The notes: generated by a model not told the origin, from the sequence alone. DNA of 64,000 bases from CBDUXT01 sp965371245 (GCA_965371245.1 CBDUXT010000005.1:1-64000); one strand, 5' to 3'. Numbered from the stretch's first letter, positions 23,945-33,187 are shown. Numbers and translations: made by a program.

Positions 23945-24661
23945 CTACACCGCTCCGGTGCTCATGACCGCAAGGGCCACGTTGTACGATGCGTGGCACC
24001 CGGCGGCCGTGCCGTACCCGCGATACCAAAAAATCGTAGCCAGGTACGCCCCGGCCAGCGTTCGGAAGCAAAACGCCCCAGGGTTGAAGGGTTCGATGCC
24101 GATGGGCGTGTGGTGGTGGGCCGCGAACGCGACGGACGAGAGGATGATCGCGACGATGGCGGTGCCGGTTGCATCGAGCCTCAAGAGGTCGGTGCCAATC
24201 ATGACGATCACCGAGATCAGGATCAACCGGAAGACCAGCTCCTCGTAGATACCGGCGCCCATGCCCATGGCGACACGATCCAGAAGCGGGGCACCCTCGG
24301 TCATCCCGCCGGCCATCGGGAACGCCCAGTTCATCGCCAAGAGCGGCAGGGCAAAGACGGCCGCCTCGGCGTACATCAGGACCACGCCCAGCCAACGCAC
24401 CCTCCACTTGCCTCCCGAGGCGATGTGGGTGGCTAGCAGGATGGCGACCACGCCCAGGCCGGGAGCCCACATGCCGACCTGCCCGAACAGCTCGAAGAAA
24501 CGCTGCAAGAGCTGATCGGCGATCACACGATTCTGCGGTCTGGTCAACGAGGTGTACTGGTAGAAGATGAGCAGGGGAAGGAGAAACACCAGCGCATCGA
24601 GCGGTCGCGCCAGCAGTCCGCGCTTCGCCTCCTTGCCGCGACCTTTCTTTGGCTTGGCCAT
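23945..24661 (-). CDS. CPBP-family intramembrane metalloprotease
   Basis: The 238-aa polytopic protein belongs to the CaaX-protease/bacteriocin-processing (CPBP, Abi) family. Motif 1 is the Glu pair in YEELVFRLIL, motif 2 the His in AFAAHHHTP and motif 3 HASYNVAL. These glutamic proteases cut within membranes; the substrate here is unknown. A Lys/Arg-rich N-terminus (KPKKGRGKEAKRG) faces the cytoplasm. It is probably co-transcribed with pyrC. Confidence 0.85.
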   Translation of the reverse strand: MAKPKKGRGKEAKRGLLARPLDALVFLLPLLIFYQYTSLTRPQNRVIADQLLQRFFELFGQVGMWAPGLGVVAILLATHIASGGKWRVRWLGVVLMYAEAAVFALPLLAMNWAFPMAGGMTEGAPLLDRVAMGMGAGIYEELVFRLILISVIVMIGTDLLRLDATGTAIVAIILSSVAFAAHHHTPIGIEPFNPGAFCFRTLAGAYLATIFWYRGYGTAAGCHASYNVALAVMSTGAV

Positions 24662-24740
24662 CGACGCCTATCGTGCTTAACTTGCACGCACTGTGCAAGC
24701 GTTTTTTGTCATGGGAGGCAACGATTCCGGGAGTGGACCC

Positions 24741-25397
24741 ATGTCCGCCGCGCGCGCCCTCCGCGAGATCTACGACCTTCTCCTACGAACCTACGGCCCG
24801 CAGCACTGGTGGCCGGCCGAGACGCCCACCGAGGTCGTGGTGGGCGCGATCCTCACGCAGAACACGGCCTGGACCAACGTCGAGCGGGCGATGGCGAACC
24901 TCAAGCATGCGGATGGCCTGAATTGGCGAGCGCTGCGGGACATGCCTGAGACCGATCTGGCAGAGCTGATCCGGCCCTCCGGGACGTATCGGATCAAGGC
25001 GTCTCGCCTGAAGATTTTTGTGAACCGGCTGTGGTCGGAACACGGGGGATCGCTTGCGACCATGCTCAGCGGGAATCTGGAGGTCGCTCGGGACCGCCTG
25101 CTCGCGATTCGCGGCATTGGCCCGGAGACGGCGGACGCTATCCTCTTGTACGCAGGCGGCTTGCCGACCTTTGTGATCGATGCGTACACCCGGCGCGTGG
25201 TGCATCGCCATTTCCTCGCCGATGGCCAAACGGGGTACGAGGGACTCCGCGCGATGTTTCTTGGCTCGTTGCGGCGCGATCCGGCGATGTTCAACGAGTT
25301 TCACGCCCTGCTCGTCGAGGTAGGCAAGCGGCACTGCGGCGTGACACCCCAATGCGACGGCTGCCCCCTGGCGGGCCTGCCGCATGAGCAGGGATGA
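24741..25397 (+). CDS. Endonuclease III-like (MagIII/COG2231) DNA glycosylase
   Basis: The 218-aa HhH-GPD protein has AILTQNTAWTNVERA, the hairpin IRGIGPETADAILLYAGG and the catalytic Asp in FVIDAYTRR. The Lys that makes classical Nth a lyase is replaced by Glu (GPETAD), as in the MagIII group, so a monofunctional glycosylase, perhaps for 3-methyladenine, is inferred. At the C-terminus only three clustered Cys (CGVTPQCDGC) remain of the usual four iron-sulfur ligands. The ATG at 24741 has GGGAG 8 bases upstream; an earlier ATG at 24693 lacks one. Confidence 0.82.
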   Translation: MSAARALREIYDLLLRTYGPQHWWPAETPTEVVVGAILTQNTAWTNVERAMANLKHADGLNWRALRDMPETDLAELIRPSGTYRIKASRLKIFVNRLWSEHGGSLATMLSGNLEVARDRLLAIRGIGPETADAILLYAGGLPTFVIDAYTRRVVHRHFLADGQTGYEGLRAMFLGSLRRDPAMFNEFHALLVEVGKRHCGVTPQCDGCPLAGLPHEQG

Positions 25398-25607
25398 CAG
25401 GTTAGCGCTCCAACGTCGGTCACCCGATGGATGGGCGGCCCACCTCGTCAGAGGCGGAGAACTCGAACAGCTTCCTGCTTCCCTTCCGCCACGGCCAGGC
25501 GGAACGCGCCGGCCGCTCGCGTTGACACGCTGGAAGCCCATGCCACACTTGCTCCACGGGCTGTTTGTGCTATTGGCGGCGATCCGCCTCGGTTGTTGTG
25601 AGTCGTG

Positions 25608-27443
25608 ATGCACGCTTCGCTCCTGTTTTTTCTTCTCTTGCTGCTTCCGGGGTACGTGCTGCTGCGCTATCTCGCCAAGGACGATCTGCGCTCCGGGCTG
25701 CTGGGTGTCGTCGGCGTCTCCTGGCTGCTCACGCTGTCGCTGCTGTCGCCGGTCTCCATCCTCTGTTACGTGTTGGCCGCACCGCTGGGTGTGTTTACCG
25801 GGGCGTGCGTGCTCGCCGTGGTCGCCGCCGCCGTCGAGGTCACACGGCGCGCCTGGTGGGGCGAGATCGGTCGGCTCGTGGTCGGCGGGCTGTGCGTCGA
25901 AGCGCTCATCGTTGCAACCGACATGGTGCTTGGGTCGCGCGTGGGCGCGATCACCGAGGGCGACGCGGTCGTCCACCTGACGAAGATTCGCTTTCTCCTC
26001 GATCACGGCTTCAACAATCTCGACCCATTTGTGTCGGGCAACCACTTCTCCCCCATCTATCACACGAATCTTCTGCACGCTCTGTACGCCGCGTGTTCCT
26101 CGCTGACCGGCATCCATCACCTCAGCACGTGGTTCGCCTCGCTGCCCTTCGCCAAGTTGCTCATCGCAAGCGGGGCCTATTACATGACCTGGTGCGTCTT
26201 CGACCGGCGCTGGCCGGCGTGGGTGGCGGCCGTGTTCACCGCCGCGTGCCAGGGACCCATCACTTTTGCCGTCTATCCCAACAAGCTGGCGCCTTTGTGG
26301 CTGGCGGCCATGATGATCGGATTCACGGTGCGAGCGTGCGGCCGAGGCGCATCGTGGCGCGAGCCGCTGAAGCTGGCGGCCGGCTCCCTGGTTCTTGGGC
26401 AACTGCACGCGCTGTACGGCGCTTTCGCCGGCGTGGTGCTTGCGCCGGCGCTCGTGGTCGCGCTGGGTGTTCGGATTGTGCGTCGCGAGAAGGCGCCATG
26501 GTGGCCGGGCGTCGGTGTGGTCGCCTTATCGGCAGCACTGCCGTTCCTGCTGATCGCCCGATCCGGCATGACACCGACATCGACATCGGCACCACCGGTC
26601 GCCATCACCAGCGCCGCGTCCGCGGATGGAACCGACGCGTCTGCCGATGCGCCACAGCGTGTCATCATGGCGCCCCGGGCCGGTTGGGGCACGGTGCATG
26701 ATTGGCGGGCCGCCTGGCTGGCGGTAGGCGTCGCTTGCGCCGCGATCGGCACGCGGCGCAAGCAGGCCGCGTGGTTTCTTGCCGTTGCCGGTGTGGCGGC
26801 GCTTATCCTCTACGTCCCGTGGCTCACCGCGTCGGCGATGGGCGTGTTCCAGAAGAAATGGATCCTGAGCCGCCTCGGCTTCGTCTTGTACCTGGGTTTC
26901 GTCGTGCTGGTGCCGGCCTCCATCGCATGCCTGATCGAGGCGAAGCTGCGGTTCTGGTGGGTTCGCTCTCTGGTCAGCGTGGGCATGGCGGCGCTGCTTA
27001 TCTGGATGCCGATTTCCAGAAGCCAACCGCCTTTCACCTGGACGGACTATGTTTCGACGGCTCGGAAGCCGGCCGACCAGCGACACCGCTACATCACCAA
27101 CACCTCCGTCGTCGATGGGTTCTGCAAACAACATATCCCGCCCGGCGCGACCGTGCTCATCGAGCCCTGGCCGGGGATGGTGTTGACCATGAACCACGAC
27201 TGCTACATCGTGGCACCCCAGACCGGGAGCAACGGCGTGGACGACCTGAGCACGCGCCGCCGCGACTTGAACATCATGCTCTCCGCCAAGACGCCCTGGG
27301 CGATTCGCCGTGAACTGCTGCGAAAATATGACGTCACGCACTTTTTCCCGGCCGCCTCGTCCATGGCGTGGGCGCGGCGCCACAGCAAGAAGGTGTACCC
27401 GTTTGATCGGCGCACGGGGCTGTTTGTGTTGGATACGGACTGA
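25608..27443 (+). CDS. Polytopic membrane protein, possibly GT-C-like
   Basis: The 611-aa protein has about 11 hydrophobic helices and a C-terminal soluble region (about 450-611). After the second or third helix an acidic loop reads EGDAVVHLTKIRFLLDHG, similar in style to the first loop of GT-C glycosyltransferases, which carry an Asp and His there. The soluble tail contains VLIEPWPGMVLTMNHDCYI. No family is firmly recognised. The ATG at 25608 directly follows a GTG in the same frame. Confidence 0.7.
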   Translation: MHASLLFFLLLLLPGYVLLRYLAKDDLRSGLLGVVGVSWLLTLSLLSPVSILCYVLAAPLGVFTGACVLAVVAAAVEVTRRAWWGEIGRLVVGGLCVEALIVATDMVLGSRVGAITEGDAVVHLTKIRFLLDHGFNNLDPFVSGNHFSPIYHTNLLHALYAACSSLTGIHHLSTWFASLPFAKLLIASGAYYMTWCVFDRRWPAWVAAVFTAACQGPITFAVYPNKLAPLWLAAMMIGFTVRACGRGASWREPLKLAAGSLVLGQLHALYGAFAGVVLAPALVVALGVRIVRREKAPWWPGVGVVALSAALPFLLIARSGMTPTSTSAPPVAITSAASADGTDASADAPQRVIMAPRAGWGTVHDWRAAWLAVGVACAAIGTRRKQAAWFLAVAGVAALILYVPWLTASAMGVFQKKWILSRLGFVLYLGFVVLVPASIACLIEAKLRFWWVRSLVSVGMAALLIWMPISRSQPPFTWTDYVSTARKPADQRHRYITNTSVVDGFCKQHIPPGATVLIEPWPGMVLTMNHDCYIVAPQTGSNGVDDLSTRRRDLNIMLSAKTPWAIRRELLRKYDVTHFFPAASSMAWARRHSKKVYPFDRRTGLFVLDTD

Positions 27444-27596
27444 TCGTGGGGGCATTGCGCCCTGGCAAGGCGTAGCTCGGGTCATCGACCCGACACTTCA
27501 CGCGAGTGACGCCACGGTTGTGGTCCATGATGTCATTGCGGTGGCATCCAAACAACGTCGGGGCGATGACCCGACCTACTCGGCGGAATGATCCCC

Positions 27597-28454
27597 ATGA
27601 AAAAGAGCGAAAGACGAATCGCCATCATCGGCTGCGGCTATGTCGGGGCGGCGCTGGGCGAGCGTCTGGCGGCCGAGGGACACGACGTCATCGGCACCAC
27701 GACCACCGAAGCGCGCGTCGAGGCCCTCCGATCGCTCGGTATTTCGCCAGTCGTTCTTGATGTTGCCGAGGGTGATCGTCTGCACGAGATTCTTTCCGAC
27801 CGCGATGCGGCCTTTCTAACCATCGCCCCCCAAACGCGCGGGGAGGATTACCGTAGCGTGTACCTGGCCGCTGCAAACGCGCTGACACGGGCCGTTCGTG
27901 GCACGTCCGTGCGGCGGATCATCTACACTTCGTCCACGCGCGTCTATGGTCAGACCGATGGTCGCTGGGTGGACGAGGACTCGCCGACGGAACCGGCCGA
28001 CGAGAAGGGATGCGTCTTGCTGGAGGCCGAGCGGGTCTTGCTTGCAACGGGGAGAGAAGCCCCGGATGCCACGCCCTCGCGAAACGATGGCCCCGTGCGT
28101 GCGGTGACGGTCCTTCGACTAAGCGGCATTTACGGACCCGGTCGCGACGGGTCCGCGCGAGTCGCGTCACTGGCAGGCACCGAGCGGGACGACGGCGACG
28201 TCTTCGTCAATCGCATCCATCGCGATGACATCGTAGCCGCCATGGTCGCGCTGCTCGACGTGCCGCACCACGGCGCGCTAAACCTTAGCGACCAGCAACC
28301 GCAAACACGGCGCGAGCTGTACGACGCCATCCTCGACGCGAAGGGGCTGCCGCCGATCCGGTGGGTGTCGCCCGACGGGAGCCTCAGCCTCGGCAAGCGC
28401 ATCCGAAGCGCGCGCATCCGGGAGCTTCTGCATCCGCCGGATCCGAACCTATAG
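27597..28454 (+). CDS. NAD(P)-dependent epimerase/dehydratase-like SDR (YeeZ-like)
   Basis: The 285-aa extended short-chain dehydrogenase has the nucleotide motif IIGCGYVGAALGERL at its start, the strand RIIYTSSTRVYG with Ser and the Tyr, and INRIHRDDIVAAMVALL in the substrate domain. The Tyr-x3-Lys catalytic pair is not in its usual form (no YGxxK after the Ser), a feature of the YeeZ-like branch, so catalysis is uncertain. It starts at the ATG at 27597; one at 27588 lacks room for a ribosome site. Confidence 0.8.
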   Translation: MKKSERRIAIIGCGYVGAALGERLAAEGHDVIGTTTTEARVEALRSLGISPVVLDVAEGDRLHEILSDRDAAFLTIAPQTRGEDYRSVYLAAANALTRAVRGTSVRRIIYTSSTRVYGQTDGRWVDEDSPTEPADEKGCVLLEAERVLLATGREAPDATPSRNDGPVRAVTVLRLSGIYGPGRDGSARVASLAGTERDDGDVFVNRIHRDDIVAAMVALLDVPHHGALNLSDQQPQTRRELYDAILDAKGLPPIRWVSPDGSLSLGKRIRSARIRELLHPPDPNL

Positions 28455-28610
28455 AAAGTTGGCGCGTCCGGGACGGACAGCACTGACTGCGTTGACAGTA
28501 GATGCGGCATCAAGACTGGCATCGGCAAACTCGTTTGCCCGTGCGGGCAGGTCTTGGGCTCAAGGCATGAGCCTGTCCTCTTTGGGCACGACTGAATGGC
28601 TAACGTGAAG

Positions 28611-28668
28611 ACACGGGTAAGCTGCGCTTGCCCATCGCACCCAATTCGAAACTCTGCCGGGTCACCGG
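28611..28668 (+). repeat. 58-bp direct repeat, copy 1
   Basis: ACACGGGTAAGCTGCGC followed by CCCATCGCACCC. It is about 80% identical to 28822-28879. Confidence 0.7.
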
Positions 28669-28720
28669 TCGCCTGTGCCCGTGAGTGCCCCGGTCATAAG
28701 GGCGCTCCGCGTTTCGGAAA

Positions 28721-28779
28721 GTAGGGCGGGCTATTGCCCGCCGCTCGACCACCAGAAGGCGGGCAATAGCCCGCCCTAC
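28721..28779. repeat. Perfect 22-bp inverted repeat
   Basis: GTAGGGCGGGCTATTGCCCG plus CC (28721-28742) is exactly complementary to 28758-28779 across a 15-nt loop. The arms are themselves partly palindromic (GGGCTATTGCCC). It lies between two direct repeats and two convergent genes. Confidence 0.8.
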
Positions 28780-28821
28780 CCACTGTGCTGTTCTGGGCCG
28801 GGCTGGATGGGTGGCCCGAAC

Positions 28822-28879
28822 ACACGGGTAAGCTGCGCCTACCCATGGCACCCGAGTCGAAACTCTTCTGGGTCATCGG
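28822..28879 (+). repeat. 58-bp direct repeat, copy 2
   Basis: ACACGGGTAAGCTGCGC followed by CCCATGGCACCC, ending GGGTCATCGG; partner of 28611-28668. Confidence 0.7.
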
Positions 28880-28950
28880 GCCTTCCAAGGGTCGCGCGTC
28901 CGCGCGGGCTGAAGCCCGCGGCTCAGGAAAAAACGCGCGCCGCGCTCACC

Positions 28951-29796
28951 CTATTGACTGTCGTAGGTGATCGTTCGCCCCGCGCCCGGATCGGCCCCGG
29001 AGAACGCGCCGGACGAGATGACGAAATCAGCCCTGGTCAGCGTGTTCAGGTCGATCGACGCGATGCTGCCGTCCGTGACGACGTAGAGGAGAAGGTCGCG
29101 CTCCGGGTCGATGACGAAGTGCCTAAAAGCGCCCGGGTCGGCGCCGACCTGTTCGCCGAAGGAAATGGTCCGTCCGGTCGCGACCGCGGCGTCCAGATCG
29201 ATCTCCTGGAACGATCCGTCGGTGACCGCGTACCAGAGGTTGCCTGAGCGAATGTCGGACGCAAAATGCCGGAAGCCGCCGACGTTTCCACCCGCGAACA
29301 GGGCAGACGGAAGCGAGCCCGCGTCCTGCTGGTCCGCGAGATCGTACATCTGAACGGTTCCGTCCGTTATCGGCGTGAGAAGCCTCCGACCAGCGTAGTC
29401 GATGAAGAGATGTCGGTCGGCACCCGTGATGGCACCGGGGATGCTTCCGATCGTAGGCCCGGCAACCTCGGTGTCGATGTTGACGGAGTGAATCTGGCCA
29501 TCGGTGGCCGAGTACCACATCAGCCGCGTGACCGGATCGAACGCGATCCCCCGTCCAAAGCCCGGGTTGGCTCCAGCGAACGCTGTCGCGGAGAGCACGG
29601 AGACCTCGTCCGAGGTGGTCACGTCGATGGCAGCGACGGCCCCATCCGTGCGAGCGTAGTACAGAATTCCTCCAGGCGTTGACCCGCCCGGCATGTCGCC
29701 GGGAGCATCACCGGTGCCGGTCATGGACATGCATCCGCTGATGATCCCCATGTTCACAGCGGCCAGAGCGTAGACCAACGAACTCCGTTTCCACAT
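28951..29796 (-). CDS. Repeat lipoprotein, beta-propeller-like
   Basis: The 281-aa protein has a lipoprotein signal ending GIISGC (Cys22) and then five repeats of about 47 residues. Each has a GADPG..RHF.(I/S)D motif and a following TDG.(I/V)..ID strand (for example VGADPGAFRHFVIDPE and VVTDGSIASIDL). The pattern suggests blades of a propeller, but five is fewer than the usual six or seven. No enzyme motif is seen. The ATG at 29796 has AAGGAG 6 bases upstream, so the ATG at 29811 is not needed. Confidence 0.75.
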   Translation of the reverse strand: MWKRSSLVYALAAVNMGIISGCMSMTGTGDAPGDMPGGSTPGGILYYARTDGAVAAIDVTTSDEVSVLSATAFAGANPGFGRGIAFDPVTRLMWYSATDGQIHSVNIDTEVAGPTIGSIPGAITGADRHLFIDYAGRRLLTPITDGTVQMYDLADQQDAGSLPSALFAGGNVGGFRHFASDIRSGNLWYAVTDGSFQEIDLDAAVATGRTISFGEQVGADPGAFRHFVIDPERDLLLYVVTDGSIASIDLNTLTRADFVISSGAFSGADPGAGRTITYDSQ

Positions 29797-29994
29797 AGCA
29801 TGCTCCTTCATTGGGATCGGTAGGACCGTGACGGCCGGCCATCAGGGGTGCATCCTCAGTCACCACCGCGCCCCGGCGGACAATGCGCGCCGTCACGTTT
29901 CTCGCTGACGAGCATCGTGCCTGCCGCAACGTGCGTCAAGCTGCAACGGGCTGGACGCGCCGGCGGGGACGCACGATACATCGCCCGATCTCTC

Positions 29995-30120
29995 TTAGAG
30001 GGTGTATAAGAAGGGTCATGACAAACCGAGGCGCGACCGTGAGGGAACGGTTTCGTGTGCGAAACCGGACCGCTTCCTTACGGGCGCGGCTCGGAAAGAG
30101 CCTTCTTAAACACGCTCTTA
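29995..30120. repeat. CCGAGCCGCG palindromic element, full copy 3
   Basis: This copy keeps the long outer arms: TTAGAGGGTGTATAAGAAGG at the left pairs imperfectly with the right end (CCTTCTTAAACACGCTCTTA). The inner arms (GACCGTGAGGGAACGGT and ACCGCTTCCTTACGG) match copies 1 and 4. It spans about 126 bp and lies directly at the end of the phosphofructokinase gene, whose last codons it overlaps by 3 bp. Confidence 0.75.
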
Positions 30121-31509
30121 GCACGTCACGGCCGGGACGCCGTTCTCGGGGGGCATGCCCGTGACGGAGACCGTGATCGGCGTTCGGCCGCGATTGGTTT
30201 CGCCCACGACCGACTGGTACCGCTTGCGGAACTGATGGGGCGTCATCTTTGCTTCCGCGGCCAGACCCGCGAGCAGCGTCGGCGACTCGAAGTCACCCTT
30301 TTCCAGCCGGATCATGTAGGCCCGGGCAACGCTGTACGAATAGCTGCTCAGATCGACCTGGCGGATGCGCGTTCGGTTGGTCTTGGGGTCCACCATGTCC
30401 TCGAAGCGCAGGGGCACCAGGTTCCCGTTTTGCAGGGTGACCATCGCCCCGGACGGCAGCGCCTGGTTGGAGTCGAGCAGAAGCCGCACCCCGCCGTGAC
30501 CCAGGTCGCGGGTGTAGCCCATGTCCGAGGTCGTCGGTCTTGCGCAGCGAAGTTCGTATCCCAGGGTGTGGCCCACGATGGTGACCTTGGTGCCTCGCTT
30601 GGCGAAGCGCCGGCGAAGCTCGTCCTTGAGGATCTGCGCGAGCGGCACTTCGGAGAGGCGGGGATGACCGGCCGCATCCACGGGGACCTCATGTCCCAAC
30701 AGCCGCGACAACTCGTCGCGATCGCCCAGCTTGTAGGCGAGTCCTTCGGCGAGAACGGCGACGCCGTCGGGCCGACCCATGGCCCGCCGCTTCAGCATCG
30801 CCCCTTCCAAAATATCGGCGATCCGGCAGATGGTGGTGGATTCTCCAAACTCTTCCGGGATGAGCGTGACCGTCGCGCCCGCCGACTTGCCGATGCCCAG
30901 TGCCAGAAACCCGGCATTGCGACCCATGGTGACCACGACGTACCATCGCTGCGTGGTGCGTGAGTCCTCCATCAGATTCGCCACCATGGTCGAGCCGAAG
31001 TGCTTGGCCGTGGTAAACCCGAACGTGGGGATGTCGCCCGGCAAAGGCAGGTCGTTGTCGATGGTCTTGGGCACGTGAATGACGCGAACGCGACCGCCAA
31101 AGCGCTCGGCCACGAAGCGGGCGCTGAGCGCGGTGTCGTCCCCGCCGATGGTCAGCAGGTGGGTGATGCCCTGTTCCTCGAGCCGCCGGCACACACGGCC
31201 CACCCGTTCGGCGTCGGGCTGGACCACGGTGGACGTCTCGAGCTTTTCCTGATCGAGCAGGCTGGCCCGCGCGGTACGCAGGACGGAGCCGCCGTCGAAG
31301 TGGATGCGGCTCATCTCCTTGATGGACAACTCGGTGACCTGGTTGCCCGGGTCGAACTCCTCCTCGGCCACCAGATGGCTGAAGCCGTCGTAGAACCCCT
31401 TGACCTTCAGACCGTTGTTGACCGCCTCGATGGCCGCGGCTCCGATAACCCCGTTGATGCCGGGGGCGGGACCGCCGCCGACGATGATCCCCATGGTTGC
31501 TGTATTCAT
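30118..31509 (-). CDS. pfp: Pyrophosphate-dependent 6-phosphofructokinase
   Basis: This enzyme phosphorylates fructose 6-phosphate, or reverses the reaction, with PPi. The 463-aa protein has GGGPAPGINGVIG at the phosphate loop, TIGGDDTALSA where GGDD (not GGDG) marks PPi use, VPKTIDNDLP with the catalytic Asp, and MGRNAGFLALG. A PPi enzyme allows reversible, energy-saving glycolysis, typical of many anaerobes and Planctomycetes. It starts at the ATG at 31509; an in-frame ATG at 31491 is also possible because no clear ribosome site is present. Confidence 0.92.
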   Translation of the reverse strand: MNTATMGIIVGGGPAPGINGVIGAAAIEAVNNGLKVKGFYDGFSHLVAEEEFDPGNQVTELSIKEMSRIHFDGGSVLRTARASLLDQEKLETSTVVQPDAERVGRVCRRLEEQGITHLLTIGGDDTALSARFVAERFGGRVRVIHVPKTIDNDLPLPGDIPTFGFTTAKHFGSTMVANLMEDSRTTQRWYVVVTMGRNAGFLALGIGKSAGATVTLIPEEFGESTTICRIADILEGAMLKRRAMGRPDGVAVLAEGLAYKLGDRDELSRLLGHEVPVDAAGHPRLSEVPLAQILKDELRRRFAKRGTKVTIVGHTLGYELRCARPTTSDMGYTRDLGHGGVRLLLDSNQALPSGAMVTLQNGNLVPLRFEDMVDPKTNRTRIRQVDLSSYSYSVARAYMIRLEKGDFESPTLLAGLAAEAKMTPHQFRKRYQSVVGETNRGRTPITVSVTGMPPENGVPAVTC

Positions 31510-31873
31510 TCGCGTCGCTCTCGGTTGCCTGGAGGAACTGCTTATCCACCCCATTATCGGCATGGTTTGGGGCAAAGGAAAATCCCGCCGAAACGGCCCG
31601 TTTCGGCCTCATCCGCCACGGTCCTACCGACCCCGCCGCGGCCGTCACGTACCTGGCTGTCTTGGCCCGTCTGTCGATACGCACAACTTCTGACAGGGCG
31701 GGGGAGGACCCCTGGCGCTGCCCGACTTCCGCACCGACAGTATCATCCGGCGGGTCTCGTGCGTTCGCGGAGAGCCACCGCCGCCGAAAATTCCCAACGC
31801 AAGGGGAATTGTTGCCGCGGGTTCGATGTTCTACGGGGCGTACGCACCTGGTCGCACAAAAGGAACCCGCTGA
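31510..31873. other. 364-bp divergent spacer
   Basis: It separates pfp from the phosphate transporter. One perfect hairpin, CCGAAACGG-C-CCGTTTCGG (31588-31606), is visible without a T run. Nothing else is recognised. Confidence 0.5.
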
Positions 31874-32977
31874 ATGGTCGCCGTCATTATCATAGCCGTC
31901 TGTGTTCTGGCCTTCGCCAATGGGGCCAACGACAACTCGAAGGGCGTCGCCACGCTCATCGGCGCCGGAACCGTCTCGGTCAACCGGGGGCTCGTGTATG
32001 CCGGTGTCATGACCTTCCTGGGATCGGCGACAGCGATGCTCCTTGCGGGGACGCTTGTGGCAAGGTTCAGTGGTAAGGGTCTGGTGGATGTCGAGCTCTT
32101 GGCGTCGCCGGTGTTTCTGACGTGTGTCGCAATCGCGGCGGCCGCCACGGTCTTGATCGCGACTTGCATCGCCATGCCTATTTCCACGACGCACTCGCTC
32201 GTGGGCGGACTGGTCGGGGTGGGGCTGTCGGCGCACGGGCTGTACGGGTGGGCCGTGGTGAAGGCGTTTGTCGTTCCGCTTCTTGTTGCGCCGCTCTTGG
32301 CGCTGATCCTGGCATCGTTGGTATACATGGCGTTTCGTGGACTGCGGCTCCGGCTGGGCGTGACGCGCACGACCTGCATCTGCATCGAACGCGAGTATCA
32401 CCCGGTCAGCATCGCCGCCGACGGGTCGATGGTCTTGGCCGCCACGGGCCTGAAGGTGTCCGACGAACACGACGCCACGGCCTGCTCTCAGCGATACGAG
32501 GGTAGCGTGGCCGGCGTGGATGCTCAGCGGGTGCTCGACTGTTCACACGGTCTCACCGCTGGGGCCATCAGCTTCGCCCGCGGCCTGAACGACACACCGA
32601 AGATGGCGGCCCTGGTGATCGGGGCCGGCGCGCTGGCGTCCGGGTCGGCCATCCTCGCCGTCGGCGTCGCCATCGCGGTGGGTGGGTTGTTGGCTGCGCG
32701 CGGCGTCGCGCGAACCATGAGCAACGGCATCACGGGCATGAACGACGGGCAGGCCTTCACGGCCAACCTGGTTTCGGCTGCTCTCGTTCTTTTCGCCTCG
32801 CCCGCCGGCATCCCGGTCAGCACGACCCACGTGACCTGCGGAAGCCTGTTCGGAATCGGACTGGTGAACGGCCAAGCGCACAAACGAGTCATCGGGCAGG
32901 TTGTGCTCTCGTGGGTGACCACGCTGCCGCTGGCGGCTGGCCTTGGTTGGGTCGCCTGGCGTGTCATCGGGGGATAG
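31874..32977 (+). CDS. pit: Inorganic phosphate transporter, PiT family
   Basis: The 367-aa membrane protein has the two inverted PiT repeats: ANGANDNSKGVATLIG and AMPISTTHSLVGG in the first, RGLNDTPKMAALVIGAG and IPVSTTHVTCGSLFGIG in the second. A soluble loop of about 80 residues (VTRTTCICIEREYHPV onward) divides them. PiT proteins import metal-phosphate with protons or sodium. AAAGGAA precedes the ATG. There is no PhoU-like (DUF47) partner next to it, which is unusual. Confidence 0.93.
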   Translation: MVAVIIIAVCVLAFANGANDNSKGVATLIGAGTVSVNRGLVYAGVMTFLGSATAMLLAGTLVARFSGKGLVDVELLASPVFLTCVAIAAAATVLIATCIAMPISTTHSLVGGLVGVGLSAHGLYGWAVVKAFVVPLLVAPLLALILASLVYMAFRGLRLRLGVTRTTCICIEREYHPVSIAADGSMVLAATGLKVSDEHDATACSQRYEGSVAGVDAQRVLDCSHGLTAGAISFARGLNDTPKMAALVIGAGALASGSAILAVGVAIAVGGLLAARGVARTMSNGITGMNDGQAFTANLVSAALVLFASPAGIPVSTTHVTCGSLFGIGLVNGQAHKRVIGQVVLSWVTTLPLAAGLGWVAWRVIGG

Positions 32978-33042
32978 CGGTCGATACCCGAGTAGGCCCG
33001 GTCGGCGCCGGATGCGTAGCCGAATCGACGTTCGGCGGTTTT

Positions 33043-33111
33043 GGGAACACCCGGCGCGAGTCCGGTGACATGTTGACGCGGGAGTCCGCAGGTTGGCGCC
33101 AGCGGCTCTGA
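33043..33111 (+). repeat. TCAGAGC-type two-hairpin element
   Basis: This relative of 45595-45664 keeps CACCCGGCGCGAGTCCGGTG and GTCCGCAGGTTGGCGCC and ends GCGGCTCTGA. The left end has lost its TCAGAGC. Confidence 0.55.
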
Positions 33112-33187
33112 TTTGGTGACAGCGGTGTCGGGGGCTTGCCGTCTATCCCAGGGGGGTACTCGACCCCGCAGTTGTGGAAGGTTCTCC

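Larger units (their letters stand above)
28455..28950. other. 496-bp spacer of nested repeats
   Basis: No gene is seen. It contains 58-bp direct repeats (28611-28668 and 28822-28879), both starting ACACGGGTAAGCTGCGC, which flank a perfect 22-bp inverted repeat. Confidence 0.7.

Noticed and set aside
24783..26408. 541-codon minus-strand open frame over the glycosylase and membrane protein genes
   Set aside because: It is antisense to real genes with strong family motifs; its composition is not protein-like.
28600..28890. Possible CRISPR-like repeated spacing
   Set aside because: Only two direct repeats 58 bp long around one palindrome; no regular spacers or cas genes.
30689..32470. 593-codon minus-strand open frame over pfp and the phosphate transporter
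   Set aside because: It is antisense to two well-supported genes and Arg/His-rich; an artefact of high GC.
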